Numbered from the stretch's first letter, positions 24,509 to 35,910 are shown. The stretch: DNA of 64,000 nucleotides from Planctomycetota bacterium (GCA_014584395.1 JACTMY010000014.1:124001-188000); one strand, 5' to 3'. Made by a program: numbers and translations. Notes: generated by a model not told the origin, from the letters alone.

Positions 24509-26635
24509 TCAGCGTTTAGGCCCGCCATCGAGGGCGTTTTGCAGGAAATAAATGAACGAGTCGACGTTGTTGATCGCTCCGCCGACGCTGCCCCAGAAGA
24601 GGATTTTCCCATCGGGCAGCGGCTCGAGGATGACGTAGAGAGGCAATTCCAGGGTGCCGAAGGCTTGCTGTTCGAATTCCTTGTTCAGGTCGCCCTCTTC
24701 GTCCCGGCTGTCGGTCGTCAGTTGGACTAACTCGAACTGGCTCATCAACTGCTTGACCCGGGGAATGGGAAAGACATTGTGCTCATTGAGCCGGCAATTG
24801 GTGCAGACGATGCCCGTAAAGTCGATGAAGACGAGCTTGCGCTGCCCGGTCATGCGATGGTGATAGACGGCGTGCTTGACGGCCTGGTCGAGATTGCCGG
24901 TCCAGGGCAGTTCGCTGCGTCCCGAAGAGGGTTCATCCAGCAGAAAGGCGTCGATCCAAGCGAACAGGCCGCCCGCGGGCCGTTGCCGATGGCTGTCTTG
25001 GCCGTGCTTGAACAATCCTGGGGTCATGTAAAACGCCAGGGCCAGGAAGACCATCGCCAGCATCAAGCGCGGCACAGACAGATGCTCGCTCGGCGAATCG
25101 TGAGGCAGGCGGAAAAAGTTCAGCAGGTAAAGCCCGGCCATGAGGCTGATGGCCACCCACAGCCCCAGGACAAGATCGTAGGTGAAAAAGACCGCCGGGT
25201 TCCCCTGCAAGAGGCTCAGTTCGCCGGCGCGGATGAACTTAAGGGCCGCGGCTACTTCGAGGAACCCCATCACGACCTTGACGCTGTTCATCCACGAACC
25301 GCTGCGCGGCATCTTTTTCAGCATTCCCGGAAACAGGGCCAGGAAGAAAAAGGGCGCGGCGAAGGTAAAGGAAAAGGCAAACCCGCCCAGGAAGGTCTCC
25401 CACAAGGGGCGCGCGTGCGTGCTGGTGCCGGCGAAGCTGCCCAGAAACGGGGCCACGCAAGCGAAGCTGATGATCGTAAAGGTCAGGGCCATGAAGACCG
25501 TGCCGACCGTGCCGCCCCGGCCCTCCCTGGAGGAGGTGAACCGCGAGAGAAACGAGGGCAGTTCGATCTCATACATGCCGAACAGGCTCAGGGCGAAATA
25601 GACGAACAACGCGCCGATGAAGAAGTTCATCCACGGGTTTTGGCTCAGCCACTGCATCGTGGCCAGCAGAAAGACGGCCGAGAGGGTCAAAATGCCCACG
25701 ATCGTGCCGGTGTAGACCAGGGCCAGGTACAAGGGGCGATGGTTCTGGCTTTCCGATTGCTTCAGGAAAAAGCTGACCGTGATGGGGATCATCGGAAACA
25801 CGCACGGCGTCAACAGGGAAATGAACCCCCAAAACACACCCGCCAGGACGAACTGCCAGATGCCGCTTTGCGAGGTCGAGATGGCGTCGTTGGCCCTGAC
25901 AATGCGGCGGGTAATGTCGTCGTAAACCGCCTTGAGCTTCGCTGGTTCCAAGCCCGACCGCAAGACGCCGGTCGACAGGCCAGGCACGCCGGTGTCGACG
26001 GTGGGCGGCGGCGTCGGCGACGTGGTTTCCGGTCGCGTCGGCTGCGGCGCCGAGGCGGACGGCGGGATCGGCGCTTCGTCCGTCACCGTGAGCTTGAAGC
26101 TGTATTTCTCAGTCCGGGGGACGCAAAACGTGGTGCAGACTTGCGTGTCCACCCGCACGGCCACCTCGTATGTCCCCGGCGCGACGTCCGTTTTCACCAA
26201 GAGTTCAATCTCGATCTCCGCCTTTTTCTCATACGTTTCCAGGGCCTGGATATTGAGGGCCTGCTCGGGGGCCACATGATCGGGAGGCGTTTGCTTGAAC
26301 TGCCCCGTCGGCACGACCGCCGTCGAGGTGACGCGAATGGCAGTGACAAAACTCTCGGCGTTGGGATCACTCTGCTTGTAGGGATAGGTGTGATAGCCTG
26401 GCGCGGGGGTGAGGATCGTCTTGAACTTGACCACCGAGCCGCGACGGGCTTGCAGCGGTTCGAGGAACCCTTCGATCTTCAACTGCTGTTCCGGGGTCAG
26501 GCTTCCGCCCTGCGGCTTCATGCCCGTGGGGTTGAGTGGATTGTCGAATCCTTGGCCGCGCAGCAGGGTTGGCCCCAAGATCATGCCCGCCACGACCCAT
26601 CCGATCCACGCCGATCGCCGCATCCAAGAAAGCAT
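24509..26635 (-). CDS. DsbD-like thiol:disulfide interchange protein
   Basis: A 708-residue protein with three parts. A signal peptide and a periplasmic domain of the DsbD N-terminal (DsbDalpha-like) type fill about residues 1-190. After a Pro/Thr linker, a CcdA/DsbD membrane domain spans about 265-530 with paired cysteines in SLLTPCVFPMIPI and FACVAPFLGSFAG. A C-terminal thioredoxin-like domain has the CxxC Cys611-Thr-Asn-Cys614 in DFTGIVCTNCRLNE. The order and cysteines are those of DsbD, which carries electrons from cytoplasmic thioredoxin to the periplasm. It is 113 bases downstream of the NHL/thioredoxin gene on the same strand, so they may share electrons. The thioredoxin tail is slightly extended. 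Confidence 0.9.
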   Translation of the reverse strand: MLSWMRRSAWIGWVVAGMILGPTLLRGQGFDNPLNPTGMKPQGGSLTPEQQLKIEGFLEPLQARRGSVVKFKTILTPAPGYHTYPYKQSDPNAESFVTAIRVTSTAVVPTGQFKQTPPDHVAPEQALNIQALETYEKKAEIEIELLVKTDVAPGTYEVAVRVDTQVCTTFCVPRTEKYSFKLTVTDEAPIPPSASAPQPTRPETTSPTPPPTVDTGVPGLSTGVLRSGLEPAKLKAVYDDITRRIVRANDAISTSQSGIWQFVLAGVFWGFISLLTPCVFPMIPITVSFFLKQSESQNHRPLYLALVYTGTIVGILTLSAVFLLATMQWLSQNPWMNFFIGALFVYFALSLFGMYEIELPSFLSRFTSSREGRGGTVGTVFMALTFTIISFACVAPFLGSFAGTSTHARPLWETFLGGFAFSFTFAAPFFFLALFPGMLKKMPRSGSWMNSVKVVMGFLEVAAALKFIRAGELSLLQGNPAVFFTYDLVLGLWVAISLMAGLYLLNFFRLPHDSPSEHLSVPRLMLAMVFLALAFYMTPGLFKHGQDSHRQRPAGGLFAWIDAFLLDEPSSGRSELPWTGNLDQAVKHAVYHHRMTGQRKLVFIDFTGIVCTNCRLNEHNVFPIPRVKQLMSQFELVQLTTDSRDEEGDLNKEFEQQAFGTLELPLYVILEPLPDGKILFWGSVGGAINNVDSFIYFLQNALDGGPKR

Positions 26636-26748
26636 GCTATCTTCCTAATACATGGGAGGGACATCCGCAAAGTCCATCGACTCCGCGCCAGATTATTTAT
26701 AGAGGCTGCCACCGGATGATCGTCCAGCCTTTGCTCCGCGCCTTGGCT

Positions 26749-28785
<2,037 letters not shown>

Positions 28786-29057
28786 GGATCGACTCTCCTG
28801 ATTAAGGATGAATGCCCTAGCCTTTGCCGACAATCGATAAGAAAGCAACTCTGTTACGCTCATCTTAGGCAAGCGGTTTGCTCCTTGGGATGAGCGAACG
28901 ACGAGGAATTGGATGGACGTCCTCTGGTTCAGGTTACACCATATCTGTGCAAAGTGTAAGCGGATTCCACCCGAATCAATAGGATGGATGAGGCGTCGTC
29001 TGGCTCGCTGTTTGCACCATGTCCTTAAACAGAGGGGCACGCATCAAGGAGATTGCC

Positions 29058-29702
29058 ATGCCAGAACATCACACGCTCACCATTCGCGGACATCCCATCT
29101 CGTTTCACATCTACGTGGAAAACGCTCGTTCCGAGGCCAAAGTCCATGATTTAGAGCGTTTCTTGGCCCGGCTGCCCGATCAACATCTGGCGCTGCTTTA
29201 TCCCATCTTCATCATGAACAAGAAGCCAGGGGGCAGAAACGGCGGCGGCACCTGGCCTCCCGAACTAGTGGCGGCCAGCTTTTCTACCACGGCGCAAATG
29301 CGCAACACGGGCGTTCCCTACGAGGACATCGAACAATATGCCGTGACGCCGGGCTTGGGAGTGATTGGCTTATCCAAGGATCGCTGGGAGCGGCCCATGG
29401 GTCGTTTGGAGTTCACGCTATTGCATGAAGTTGGCCATGTCATTCATCTGCGGCTGGGACTGATCCCCGCCCGCGCCACGGCCGCCGATTTTGCCGGGAT
29501 GAACACCAATCGCTGCGGCGATGGGAATATGATGGCGCGGCGCGTCGTGGAATGTTATGCCCGCTACATTTGCCGACCTTCGGCGGTCTACCATGAAGTG
29601 CCCGAAGGCGAACGGGCCGCCGCGGTCAACGCCAGGCTCATTCGCCACCTGCGATCGGCCCCGGCCTTCCACGACGTCCCGGCAAGCTGGAATCCGATTT
29701 AA
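29058..29702 (+). CDS. putative zinc metallopeptidase-like protein (HExxH)
   Basis: A 214-residue cytoplasmic protein, no signal peptide. The start at 29058 has AAGGAG 7 bases upstream. The helix LLHEVGHVIHLRLG carries HEVGH at residues 123-127, the zincin signature. A conserved-looking segment after it, NTNRCGDGNMMARRVVECYARYIC with Glu at about 167, could supply the third zinc ligand, and the VVECYARYI pattern resembles the helix that follows the active site in gluzincins. The N-terminal 100 residues are of mixed alpha/beta type with no known domain. No family could be named. It lies divergent to the NHL/thioredoxin gene and convergent to the lipoprotein gene. It may be a metal-binding toxin-like peptidase or a housekeeping peptidase. 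Confidence 0.65.
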   Translation: MPEHHTLTIRGHPISFHIYVENARSEAKVHDLERFLARLPDQHLALLYPIFIMNKKPGGRNGGGTWPPELVAASFSTTAQMRNTGVPYEDIEQYAVTPGLGVIGLSKDRWERPMGRLEFTLLHEVGHVIHLRLGLIPARATAADFAGMNTNRCGDGNMMARRVVECYARYICRPSAVYHEVPEGERAAAVNARLIRHLRSAPAFHDVPASWNPI

Positions 29703-29743
29703 GGCCGTAATGGATTGGGAGTAGAACGGAGCAGGCTCAAGAT

Positions 29744-30685
29744 TTATCGGGAACCACGCGAATGGGAGGTTCCCTGGCTCGGCACGTTGTATCGCGCCAG
29801 ATCGATCTCCGGCGCCCCCACCGTCGGACGCACAAAGCTGTTCATGGTTTGGTTGGTCATCAGACTGGGCGGGTTGACCTGGCAGCCATCCAGCGTCAAT
29901 TTGAGCGTCGTCTTGTCGATGCCGCTGCGCAAGGTCATGCGGTAAGGGACCACGAATCCCTGCACGCTTTGATATTCGTGAATTTCCGCGACCCAAAGCT
30001 CCTGCCAATCGTCGCGTCCCTTGCCCTGGCTGACCTTTTGCACCAATTTCTGCATCAAGATGCGTCCCGCGTTGGGGCCGCGCGTCGCCACGACGATGAC
30101 CTTGTAAATCGGCTGCCCCTGGGGCGAAGGCATGGGGCTGATCAATTCGATGGCCTGATTCCCCAAGGGTCGAAGTTGGTACTGGTCATGGGGGTTCAGT
30201 TCTTGCACGCACAACGCATCGGCGACCCACTCCGGCTGCACGCTGAGGGGCGAGGCCGAGCCTTTGCCATAGTCGGAGTAGGAGCAATGATACAAGGCCC
30301 GCGGTTCGCTGCGGTTGATGAAGAACCAGAATTCATTGTCGTTTGAGCCGAAATCGGCCTCGGTCTTGCGCAGCGCCTCGGCCACGAGGCGGAAGTTGCG
30401 CGGCTTTTGATACAGCAGCATGCCCTTGAGGGAATACTCGTTCAGACCGCCTTGGCTCGCCTTGATGCTCAGGTCCTGCGCTTCGAGAGCTTTCACGGTC
30501 TGGGCTTGCTGGTTGAGATGCGCGACCAGTTCGGCGCTGCTGGGCGCCGTGGAAGTCAAGTGCGGGGCCGCGGGTTCGGGCTTGGGATAAAAGCGCGCCC
30601 CCGGGCCGTTGGAGCAGCCCGCGGCCGCGAGCATCCCCAGGGCGACGCCGGCCCCGATCCCGATGGCACGACAGAAAGCGAACAT
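29744..30685 (-). CDS. lipoprotein with LolA-like appearance, function unknown
   Basis: A 313-residue protein from the ATG at 30685 (a GTG sits one codon earlier). The N-terminus is a lipoprotein signal with a lipobox LAAAGC, Cys at about residue 24, so it is probably lipidated and membrane-anchored. The mature part has KALEAQDLSIKASQGG and then strands such as YSLKGMLLYQKPRNFRLV, in the manner of LolA/LolB-type half-barrels (outer-membrane lipoprotein carriers and the related DUF4292 proteins), which bind lipids. It overlaps the previous gene by one base (TGATG), so both are translated together. No catalytic residues are visible. The Lol resemblance is a pattern inference, not established. 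Confidence 0.65.
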   Translation of the reverse strand: MFAFCRAIGIGAGVALGMLAAAGCSNGPGARFYPKPEPAAPHLTSTAPSSAELVAHLNQQAQTVKALEAQDLSIKASQGGLNEYSLKGMLLYQKPRNFRLVAEALRKTEADFGSNDNEFWFFINRSEPRALYHCSYSDYGKGSASPLSVQPEWVADALCVQELNPHDQYQLRPLGNQAIELISPMPSPQGQPIYKVIVVATRGPNAGRILMQKLVQKVSQGKGRDDWQELWVAEIHEYQSVQGFVVPYRMTLRSGIDKTTLKLTLDGCQVNPPSLMTNQTMNSFVRPTVGAPEIDLARYNVPSQGTSHSRGSR

Positions 30686-31167
30686 CACGTGGTTCCCAAA
30701 AGCGACTCGATTTCCGCTTGCACTTCGCTCGTTTGATCCTCGGACAGTTGAGGATCAAACACCTGGTGAACTTGCTTGGTCCGCGCTTCCCGCAACACGA
30801 GCCAAGACCCTTTTTCATCCCGCTGGATCGCTTCGAACCGCAGCCGTTTGCGCCTCATGAGCAGCAGCGCCAGGACATAGCGAAACGCGATCTGTCGCGG
30901 TTCCTGGCTCGCTGACGAACGTTCAAAGCAATCCCACAGCAGTTCGAGGTTGAGCGCCGGCTTGGCTGCGGCCGCGGCGGGCGCCACGCGGGTTTTCCAG
31001 AAGCTGAAGGCTTGCTCCGGCGGCCCGGTCCAAGCGTCGGCACTGATGTCCTCGCGCACCCATTGCCCGTCGCGCTCGTACAGGACGCTGTAAATCCATT
31101 CACCCGGCTGCAAGGCTCGGCCGGTTCGGGCACATTGCCGCGAACTGCCTTGTATTTGATAGATCAC
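30685..31167 (-). CDS. hypothetical protein, Gln/Glu-rich, coupled to a lipoprotein gene
   Basis: About 160 residues from a GTG at 31167, chosen because the frame upstream of it (open to 31260) is low-complexity and a GAGG-like site is near. The protein begins with a short region bearing a Cys-Ala-Arg-Thr-Gly turn (CARTGRALQPGEWIYSVL), which resembles a one-strand zinc-ribbon-like N-terminus in planctomycete proteins. Later parts are helical (LNLELLWDCFERSSAS, FRYVLALLLMRRKRLRFEAIQ). No signal peptide is visible. The last codons overlap the lipoprotein start. No family is recognised, and the pairing with the lipoprotein is the only functional hint. Confidence 0.6.
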   Translation of the reverse strand: MIYQIQGSSRQCARTGRALQPGEWIYSVLYERDGQWVREDISADAWTGPPEQAFSFWKTRVAPAAAAAKPALNLELLWDCFERSSASQEPRQIAFRYVLALLLMRRKRLRFEAIQRDEKGSWLVLREARTKQVHQVFDPQLSEDQTSEVQAEIESLLGTT

Positions 31168-31369
31168 CTCGACCTCGTCCTCTTCAAGTATCAACCGGCC
31201 TCTCGGGCAAGGCAAGCTTTTCCCATCTCGCCGATCCCTGGAAATGGAGGATGCTGGCAAGATGTGCCGACTTTAGGCTTCTGACCAGGTTCAAGACGGG
31301 GTCAGGCCCGTCGGTTGGGCCGTTGGCGCGGTTGGGGCATGACAGCGGTTTGCCGCGGCCACGCTCGAA

Positions 31370-32893
31370 CTACCGCTGCAGCGACTTGCGGATGAGGGTC
31401 GGCCATTCCGGCCCCCAGCCCGTCCACTGCTCCGCCACCAGACCTTCGCGATCGATCAACACCCAAGCGGGCGTGGCGGTCACGCCATAACTCAAACGCA
31501 GCGATGTACCCATCACGACGGGGAATGTCAAGCCGTGCTTGTCTTTCACCGGCTTCCAGTCCTCGGGGCGCGGCGAGTGGAGCACGCCCAACACATGATA
31601 GGAGCGTTTCGGTTTAGCCGCGCCTTGAGCCGCTGCTGCTTGGTCCGCTGCCGCTTGGTCGACGGCTTCCGGCAGCGCTTCCCGATACAGTTGTTCGAGG
31701 AACGGCAGCACTTCCGCAGCCGTGGCCGACTTGGGCTGGAAGAAGACGAGCAACACCGGCTGCCCGCGCATCCCCCGCAGGGAATGGGTTTGTTCCTCGT
31801 CGATATCCTGACAGATGAACTCGGGGGCCGGCTCGCCCTCGATCAGACCCGGTTTTTTGTTCGCGGAACCGTTGGCCGCCGCGACAGGGGGAACCCATTG
31901 CCGGCGGCCGCCGGTGAGTGCTAGTTCGCGCGTCTTGAGCAGCGACTCGCGGTAGGGCGTGGCGGGAAATTGCTTTTGGAAGCCATCGATCCGCTTGACG
32001 ATGGCATCGAGCAGCGCTGCTTGCTTGGCGTCCTTGGCTTGACTGGCCTCCTGGAGCTGCTTTTTGGCGAACAAGGTCTGTTCGATTTCCCGGTGGCGAT
32101 CCTCGAAGAGCTTCCCCTCATACACAATGTGGCGGTTCAATTCATAGCTCGTCGTCATGCGATAGGTGACGTCGCGATGGGCGGCATGGCGGCGCTCATG
32201 CACGCGGAGCACTTTCTGCGTCAGGTGCGTGCGGGGATGCACCCAGACGGTGGTCACGCTTCGCCAACCATGGCGATCGCCGCGGGGTTGGGTCCATTCC
32301 GGCGACTCTTGGGTCCATTGCAGTTTGCGATGCACCGTGCCATGGAGCGTTTCGTTGTCCAGGATTTCTCCATGCAGGACCGGCTCGCCCGGTTCGGTGA
32401 AATCCCACGTCATGCCCTTGGTCCACGGATGGGGGGGTTGTTTGAAGAGAAAGCCCGTTTCCCAGGTTTCCGGGCCTTCGGTCTCGCCGTCGATGCCGCC
32501 GGAGACCGCCGCGGCCAGTTGCCCTTGCGCCGAGAGCGGCCCCAGTTCCAGCCGAATGGATGACGCTTCCGTTTGGCCGTTTTTGCCCACCTGCGTCAAG
32601 CGCGTTTGAAAGACGGCCTGGGCCGAGCCTTGCGCATCCACGCCGAGGATAAACAGCAAGCATTCGATCCGATATTGCTTGAGGAAACGCGAGCCTTGGC
32701 TCCGGCTTTCTTCTTCAACCGTGCCCTGATAAGCCAACTCCATTCCCTTGACCCAGCGTAGACCTGGGGCAGGGACAGTTTCTTCCCCACCCGACTGCCC
32801 CGCCAATGGAGGCAGGGCGATGAGGAGCGCTCCTCCAAAAACGAAGAGCAAACCCCCAATGACCTGGCCCGGCCAAGAAGTCAGCATGTGCAT
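31370..32893 (-). CDS. secreted redoxin/TlpA-like protein
   Basis: A 507-residue protein from the ATG at 32893; the frame is open upstream to 32971. A signal peptide or anchor (SWPGQVIGGLLFVFGGALLIALPPLAG) is followed by about 300 residues of mixed strand and helix, with no known family. The C-terminal 150 residues are redoxin-like: GEPAPEFICQDIDEE, then GMRGQPVLLVFFQPKSA, where the usual CxxC position reads FQPKSATAAEV, so the resolving cysteines are missing. ATPAWVLIDREGLVAEQWTG is the conserved cis-proline strand. It looks like a thioredoxin-fold protein that has lost catalysis. It follows cdaR on the same strand with a 178-base gap. Confidence 0.78.
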   Translation of the reverse strand: MHMLTSWPGQVIGGLLFVFGGALLIALPPLAGQSGGEETVPAPGLRWVKGMELAYQGTVEEESRSQGSRFLKQYRIECLLFILGVDAQGSAQAVFQTRLTQVGKNGQTEASSIRLELGPLSAQGQLAAAVSGGIDGETEGPETWETGFLFKQPPHPWTKGMTWDFTEPGEPVLHGEILDNETLHGTVHRKLQWTQESPEWTQPRGDRHGWRSVTTVWVHPRTHLTQKVLRVHERRHAAHRDVTYRMTTSYELNRHIVYEGKLFEDRHREIEQTLFAKKQLQEASQAKDAKQAALLDAIVKRIDGFQKQFPATPYRESLLKTRELALTGGRRQWVPPVAAANGSANKKPGLIEGEPAPEFICQDIDEEQTHSLRGMRGQPVLLVFFQPKSATAAEVLPFLEQLYREALPEAVDQAAADQAAAAQGAAKPKRSYHVLGVLHSPRPEDWKPVKDKHGLTFPVVMGTSLRLSYGVTATPAWVLIDREGLVAEQWTGWGPEWPTLIRKSLQR

Positions 32894-33071
32894 CCACCCT
32901 TGCGGTTGGCGTTGCGTGAATAAGGCAAAAGACCGTGGTTCCCATTCGGTCAAGCGTGGAAGCATGGGCAAGGATGTGGATGGGACCAGGGGGCATTATA
33001 AGCGATGCGCCGGTTTCCACAAGCGCAGTCCGGGTGGCGGACCGGCGGGCAGGCGTTTCGCGGCGGCCGCC

Positions 33072-34073
33072 CTAATCCGGCTTGATCGTGGGCAGATCGA
33101 TGGGATCGAGCTGAAACGATGACAGCCGGGGCGGATCCTGAGCCAGTTCATACCCCGGCGGCAATTCGATGCGAATCGGTTCCTCCGCGTGGAGGCCCGA
33201 TTGAAACTTGCGCACCGTCAGGTTGACGTAGGCCGAGACGACGGGCTTCACTTCCGTGTTGGGGCCGCGAACGCGCAAGGTGATCAGGCCTGATTGGTCG
33301 GAGGTGAACCGCGGACGAAACGGGAAATTGGCCGGGCAAAGGAAATGCACAGGGACGTCTTTCAACTCATGAATCTTCCGCGGCCCCTTGACGACGAGGC
33401 TGACTCGAACGCTGCTGGGTTCCGTGTGGATGATGGCGCCGCCGAGCTTGTTCACCAAGTTTAACTGGAAGGGCGCGACGACCTGGTCCCCCTGGTCGTT
33501 CTTGAGGTCGTTGCGCGGGATGTACAGTTGGGTGGGGATCGCGGTTTCCAGGTCCAAGACTTCCTTAGGCCCGCGCACCAGGACCGAACTGGGCTCAATG
33601 GTGATGCGGTCCAAGGCTTGCTCGCCGGTGTGCTGCAGCTTGATGGGCATGCGTTTTTGGATGATGCGCCGCACGCCGATTTGCAAGCGGCTTTTGTATT
33701 CCGGGATGACCGCTTGCACGCCCGTGGGAAGCGAGAGGCCGACGAGGTCGATGCGCATGGGGACTTCCAGGGTGGCGAGCCGGGTGTCCTGCGCCTTTTC
33801 ATCGGGAATAACGACAGTTTGATGCAGCTTCAGGGTGCCCTGCCGGACCAGGTTGCGCACTTCGCGGATGCGCGAGGGCGGCCCGGCAAAGGAAACGGGC
33901 ACGTTGTAGGGTTCATCGCGCTCCAATTCGAATTGCTCGTTTTGATTGCTGGCCAACTGAACCGTGAGCGGAATTTCGTGTTCGTACTGCTCCTGATCCC
34001 GACTGCGGATGTAGACCCACACCAGAAAGCCCAATCCCAAGGCGATGATCGGGGTGATGATCCGGTCGAACAT
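33072..34073 (-). CDS. cdaR: YbbR-domain protein, CdaA regulator-like
   Basis: A 333-residue protein. A single N-terminal helix (IITPIIALGLGFLVWVYIRS) anchors it in the cytoplasmic membrane, and the rest, outside the cytoplasm, has repeated YbbR units: a small domain with patterns such as LTVQLASNQNEQFELERDEP, IPIKLQHTGEQALDRI and VSLVVKGPRKIHELKDV, ended by LPPGYELAQDPP. Three to four copies can be seen. In Gram-positive bacteria CdaR binds CdaA and modulates cyclic di-AMP synthesis. It lies 40 bases downstream of cdaA on the same strand, the classical order. The symbol is given by context; glmM, often third, is not adjacent. Confidence 0.88.
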   Translation of the reverse strand: MFDRIITPIIALGLGFLVWVYIRSRDQEQYEHEIPLTVQLASNQNEQFELERDEPYNVPVSFAGPPSRIREVRNLVRQGTLKLHQTVVIPDEKAQDTRLATLEVPMRIDLVGLSLPTGVQAVIPEYKSRLQIGVRRIIQKRMPIKLQHTGEQALDRITIEPSSVLVRGPKEVLDLETAIPTQLYIPRNDLKNDQGDQVVAPFQLNLVNKLGGAIIHTEPSSVRVSLVVKGPRKIHELKDVPVHFLCPANFPFRPRFTSDQSGLITLRVRGPNTEVKPVVSAYVNLTVRKFQSGLHAEEPIRIELPPGYELAQDPPRLSSFQLDPIDLPTIKPD

Positions 34074-34113
34074 GGAAGAGCCTCCTTCAAGTCATGCGGG
34101 GCCGCCCGCGGGT

Positions 34114-34911
34114 TTAGGCGGCCATCGCGGGAGGAGTGATGCCATGCAGTTCCGCCGCCAGCCGCCGCGACAACAGCTCGCGGGGCACGGGATCGAGCCG
34201 GCCGCCGCTGGCGACCGAAATGCGCCCCGTCTCCTCGCTGACGACGACGACCAGGGCGTCGGTTTCCTCGCTGATGCCCAGGGCGGCCCGGTGCCGCATG
34301 CCTAGGTGGCTGGCCCCCAGGGGCGCCTCGGCCAAGGGCAACTGCGAGGCGGCCGAGGCGAGCCGATTCTCGACGATAATGACGGCACCGTCGTGCAACG
34401 GGCTGTGTTTGTTGAAGATGGCCCGCAGCAGCCCCACGCTCACTTCGCTGTCCAGCTTCTCGCCGCTGTTGATGTAGGCGGACAGGTTGACGCTCCGCTG
34501 AATGACGATCAAGGCGCCCGTGTAATCCCGCGACAGGGCCTCGGCGGCATCGGCCAGACGGTCCACGATCGGCTCTTGACCCTGGCCAAACATGCGAAAC
34601 ATGCGATACCGCCCCAGCATCAACAGACCCCGGCGAATCTCGGGCTGAAAAATGACGATCAGACTGAGCAGCGACGCCGTGAGCAGGTAATCCAGGATTT
34701 TGCTGAGTTCCGTGAAATCGAAGCTGGCGACGATGACTTGCAGCAACAAGATGAAACCAGCCACCACGATGCCCAGGCCGCGCACCATGCTGGCGCCGCG
34801 CGTGCTGCCCACAAAGCGCAACACGCCGTAGATTACCAGCGACAAGATGCCAATTTCGACCAGGTCGCGCGTGCCGATGGACTCATATAAATGGAACAGG
34901 CGTTCGGTCAA
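34114..34911 (-). CDS. cdaA: membrane diadenylate cyclase CdaA
   Basis: A 265-residue protein. I place the start at TTG 34911, because AAGGAGG sits 8 bases upstream and no ATG is available; the frame is open to 34941. Three membrane helices (about 19-35, 45-63, 73-90) precede the DAC domain at about 105-260, with the DGA motif at 174-176 (LHDGAVIIV) and the RHR motif at 206-208 (MRHRAALGIS). These two motifs bind ATP and the metal, and make cyclic di-AMP from two ATP. Upstream is folP, downstream is cdaR, as in many bacteria. A second, different DAC protein lies at 57.3 kb. Confidence 0.93.
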   Translation of the reverse strand: MTERLFHLYESIGTRDLVEIGILSLVIYGVLRFVGSTRGASMVRGLGIVVAGFILLLQVIVASFDFTELSKILDYLLTASLLSLIVIFQPEIRRGLLMLGRYRMFRMFGQGQEPIVDRLADAAEALSRDYTGALIVIQRSVNLSAYINSGEKLDSEVSVGLLRAIFNKHSPLHDGAVIIVENRLASAASQLPLAEAPLGASHLGMRHRAALGISEETDALVVVVSEETGRISVASGGRLDPVPRELLSRRLAAELHGITPPAMAA

Positions 34912-35031
34912 GGGTTCCCCCTCCTTGACGGCGATCACCAAGCGGCGATGCGCTGTGTTAATCTTTCCGGATCCCCCCGGGCGGGATCGCGGACTTTCCG
35001 CGTCGGCCCGCGGCCCCCGGCGCGAATCCTT

Positions 35032-35910
35032 TCAAGCACCGGCTTCGGCTGGCCAATTCTCCACGGCTAGAAACGTCGTCATGGCGTCGTGAATGGGCTG
35101 AATGCGGTGCACTCGTGCTATCTGTACGCTGCCATGGGCGATCGCTTGCAACAAAATTCCAACCGTGCCGTGGTCGCCTCGTTCAACGGCACCAGATTGT
35201 CCGAGGAGGCGGTTTAGGAAACCTTTGCGGGACACCCCCAGGCACATCGGCCGGCGGTCCCGTCGCACTTCCTCCAATTGCGCCAGCAAGGCCAGATTGT
35301 GACTTTGTTTTTTCCCAAACCCAATCCCTGGATCGATGGCCATGCGTTCCGGCTCTATACCAACCTTCTCCAAGCTTGCCAACCTCTCTTGGAGATAATC
35401 CCCGACTTCCCGGACGACGTCCGCATAATGTGGGTCTTCTTGCATCGTAGCAGGTGTTCCCTGCATATGCATCAAGATTAAACTCGCCTTGGCCGCCAAG
35501 GTGACGCTGGGCATTTCTGGATCGCCCGTCAAGGCGGTCACGTCGTTGATAATCCCCGCGCCGGCGTCGCAAGCGGCCCGGGCCACGGCGGCCTTGGAGG
35601 TGTCCACTGAGAGCGGAATCCGCGTCTGGCGGGCCAGGCCGCGAATGACCGGAACCACCCGCCGCAGCTCTTCCTCCACGGGAACGGGCAAGGAGCCTGG
35701 CCGCGTCGATTCCCCGCCGACGTCGAGCAGGTCCGCTCCTTCCTCGACGAGCCGCAAGCCCTGTTCGATGGCCTGCTCGGGATGAAAAAATTGCCCCCCA
35801 TCCGAAAAGCTGTCGGGCGTCACGTTGACGATGCCCATGAGCAGGGGCCGGCGTCCGAGGTGATAGACGCGGTCGCCCACGATCCAGGTGAAAACCTTAG
35901 GGTCAGCCAC
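35032..35910 (-). CDS. folP: dihydropteroate synthase
   Basis: About 292 residues. All signature segments are seen: MGIVNVTPDSFSDGG, DVGGESTRPGS, LSVDTSKAAVARAA, INDVTALTGDPEM, ILMHMQGTPATMQ, MAIDPGIGFGK and CLGVSRKGFLNRLLG, the last being the sulfonamide-binding loop. The enzyme joins p-aminobenzoate with dihydropterin pyrophosphate in folate synthesis. The start is ambiguous: GTG at 35910 or TTG at 35931; an AGGA lies about 10 bases before the GTG. It is followed by cdaA with a 120-base gap, the common folP-cdaA order. The C-terminus reaches the expected HDAMTTFLAVENW helix. Confidence 0.95.
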   Translation of the reverse strand: MADPKVFTWIVGDRVYHLGRRPLLMGIVNVTPDSFSDGGQFFHPEQAIEQGLRLVEEGADLLDVGGESTRPGSLPVPVEEELRRVVPVIRGLARQTRIPLSVDTSKAAVARAACDAGAGIINDVTALTGDPEMPSVTLAAKASLILMHMQGTPATMQEDPHYADVVREVGDYLQERLASLEKVGIEPERMAIDPGIGFGKKQSHNLALLAQLEEVRRDRRPMCLGVSRKGFLNRLLGQSGAVERGDHGTVGILLQAIAHGSVQIARVHRIQPIHDAMTTFLAVENWPAEAGA

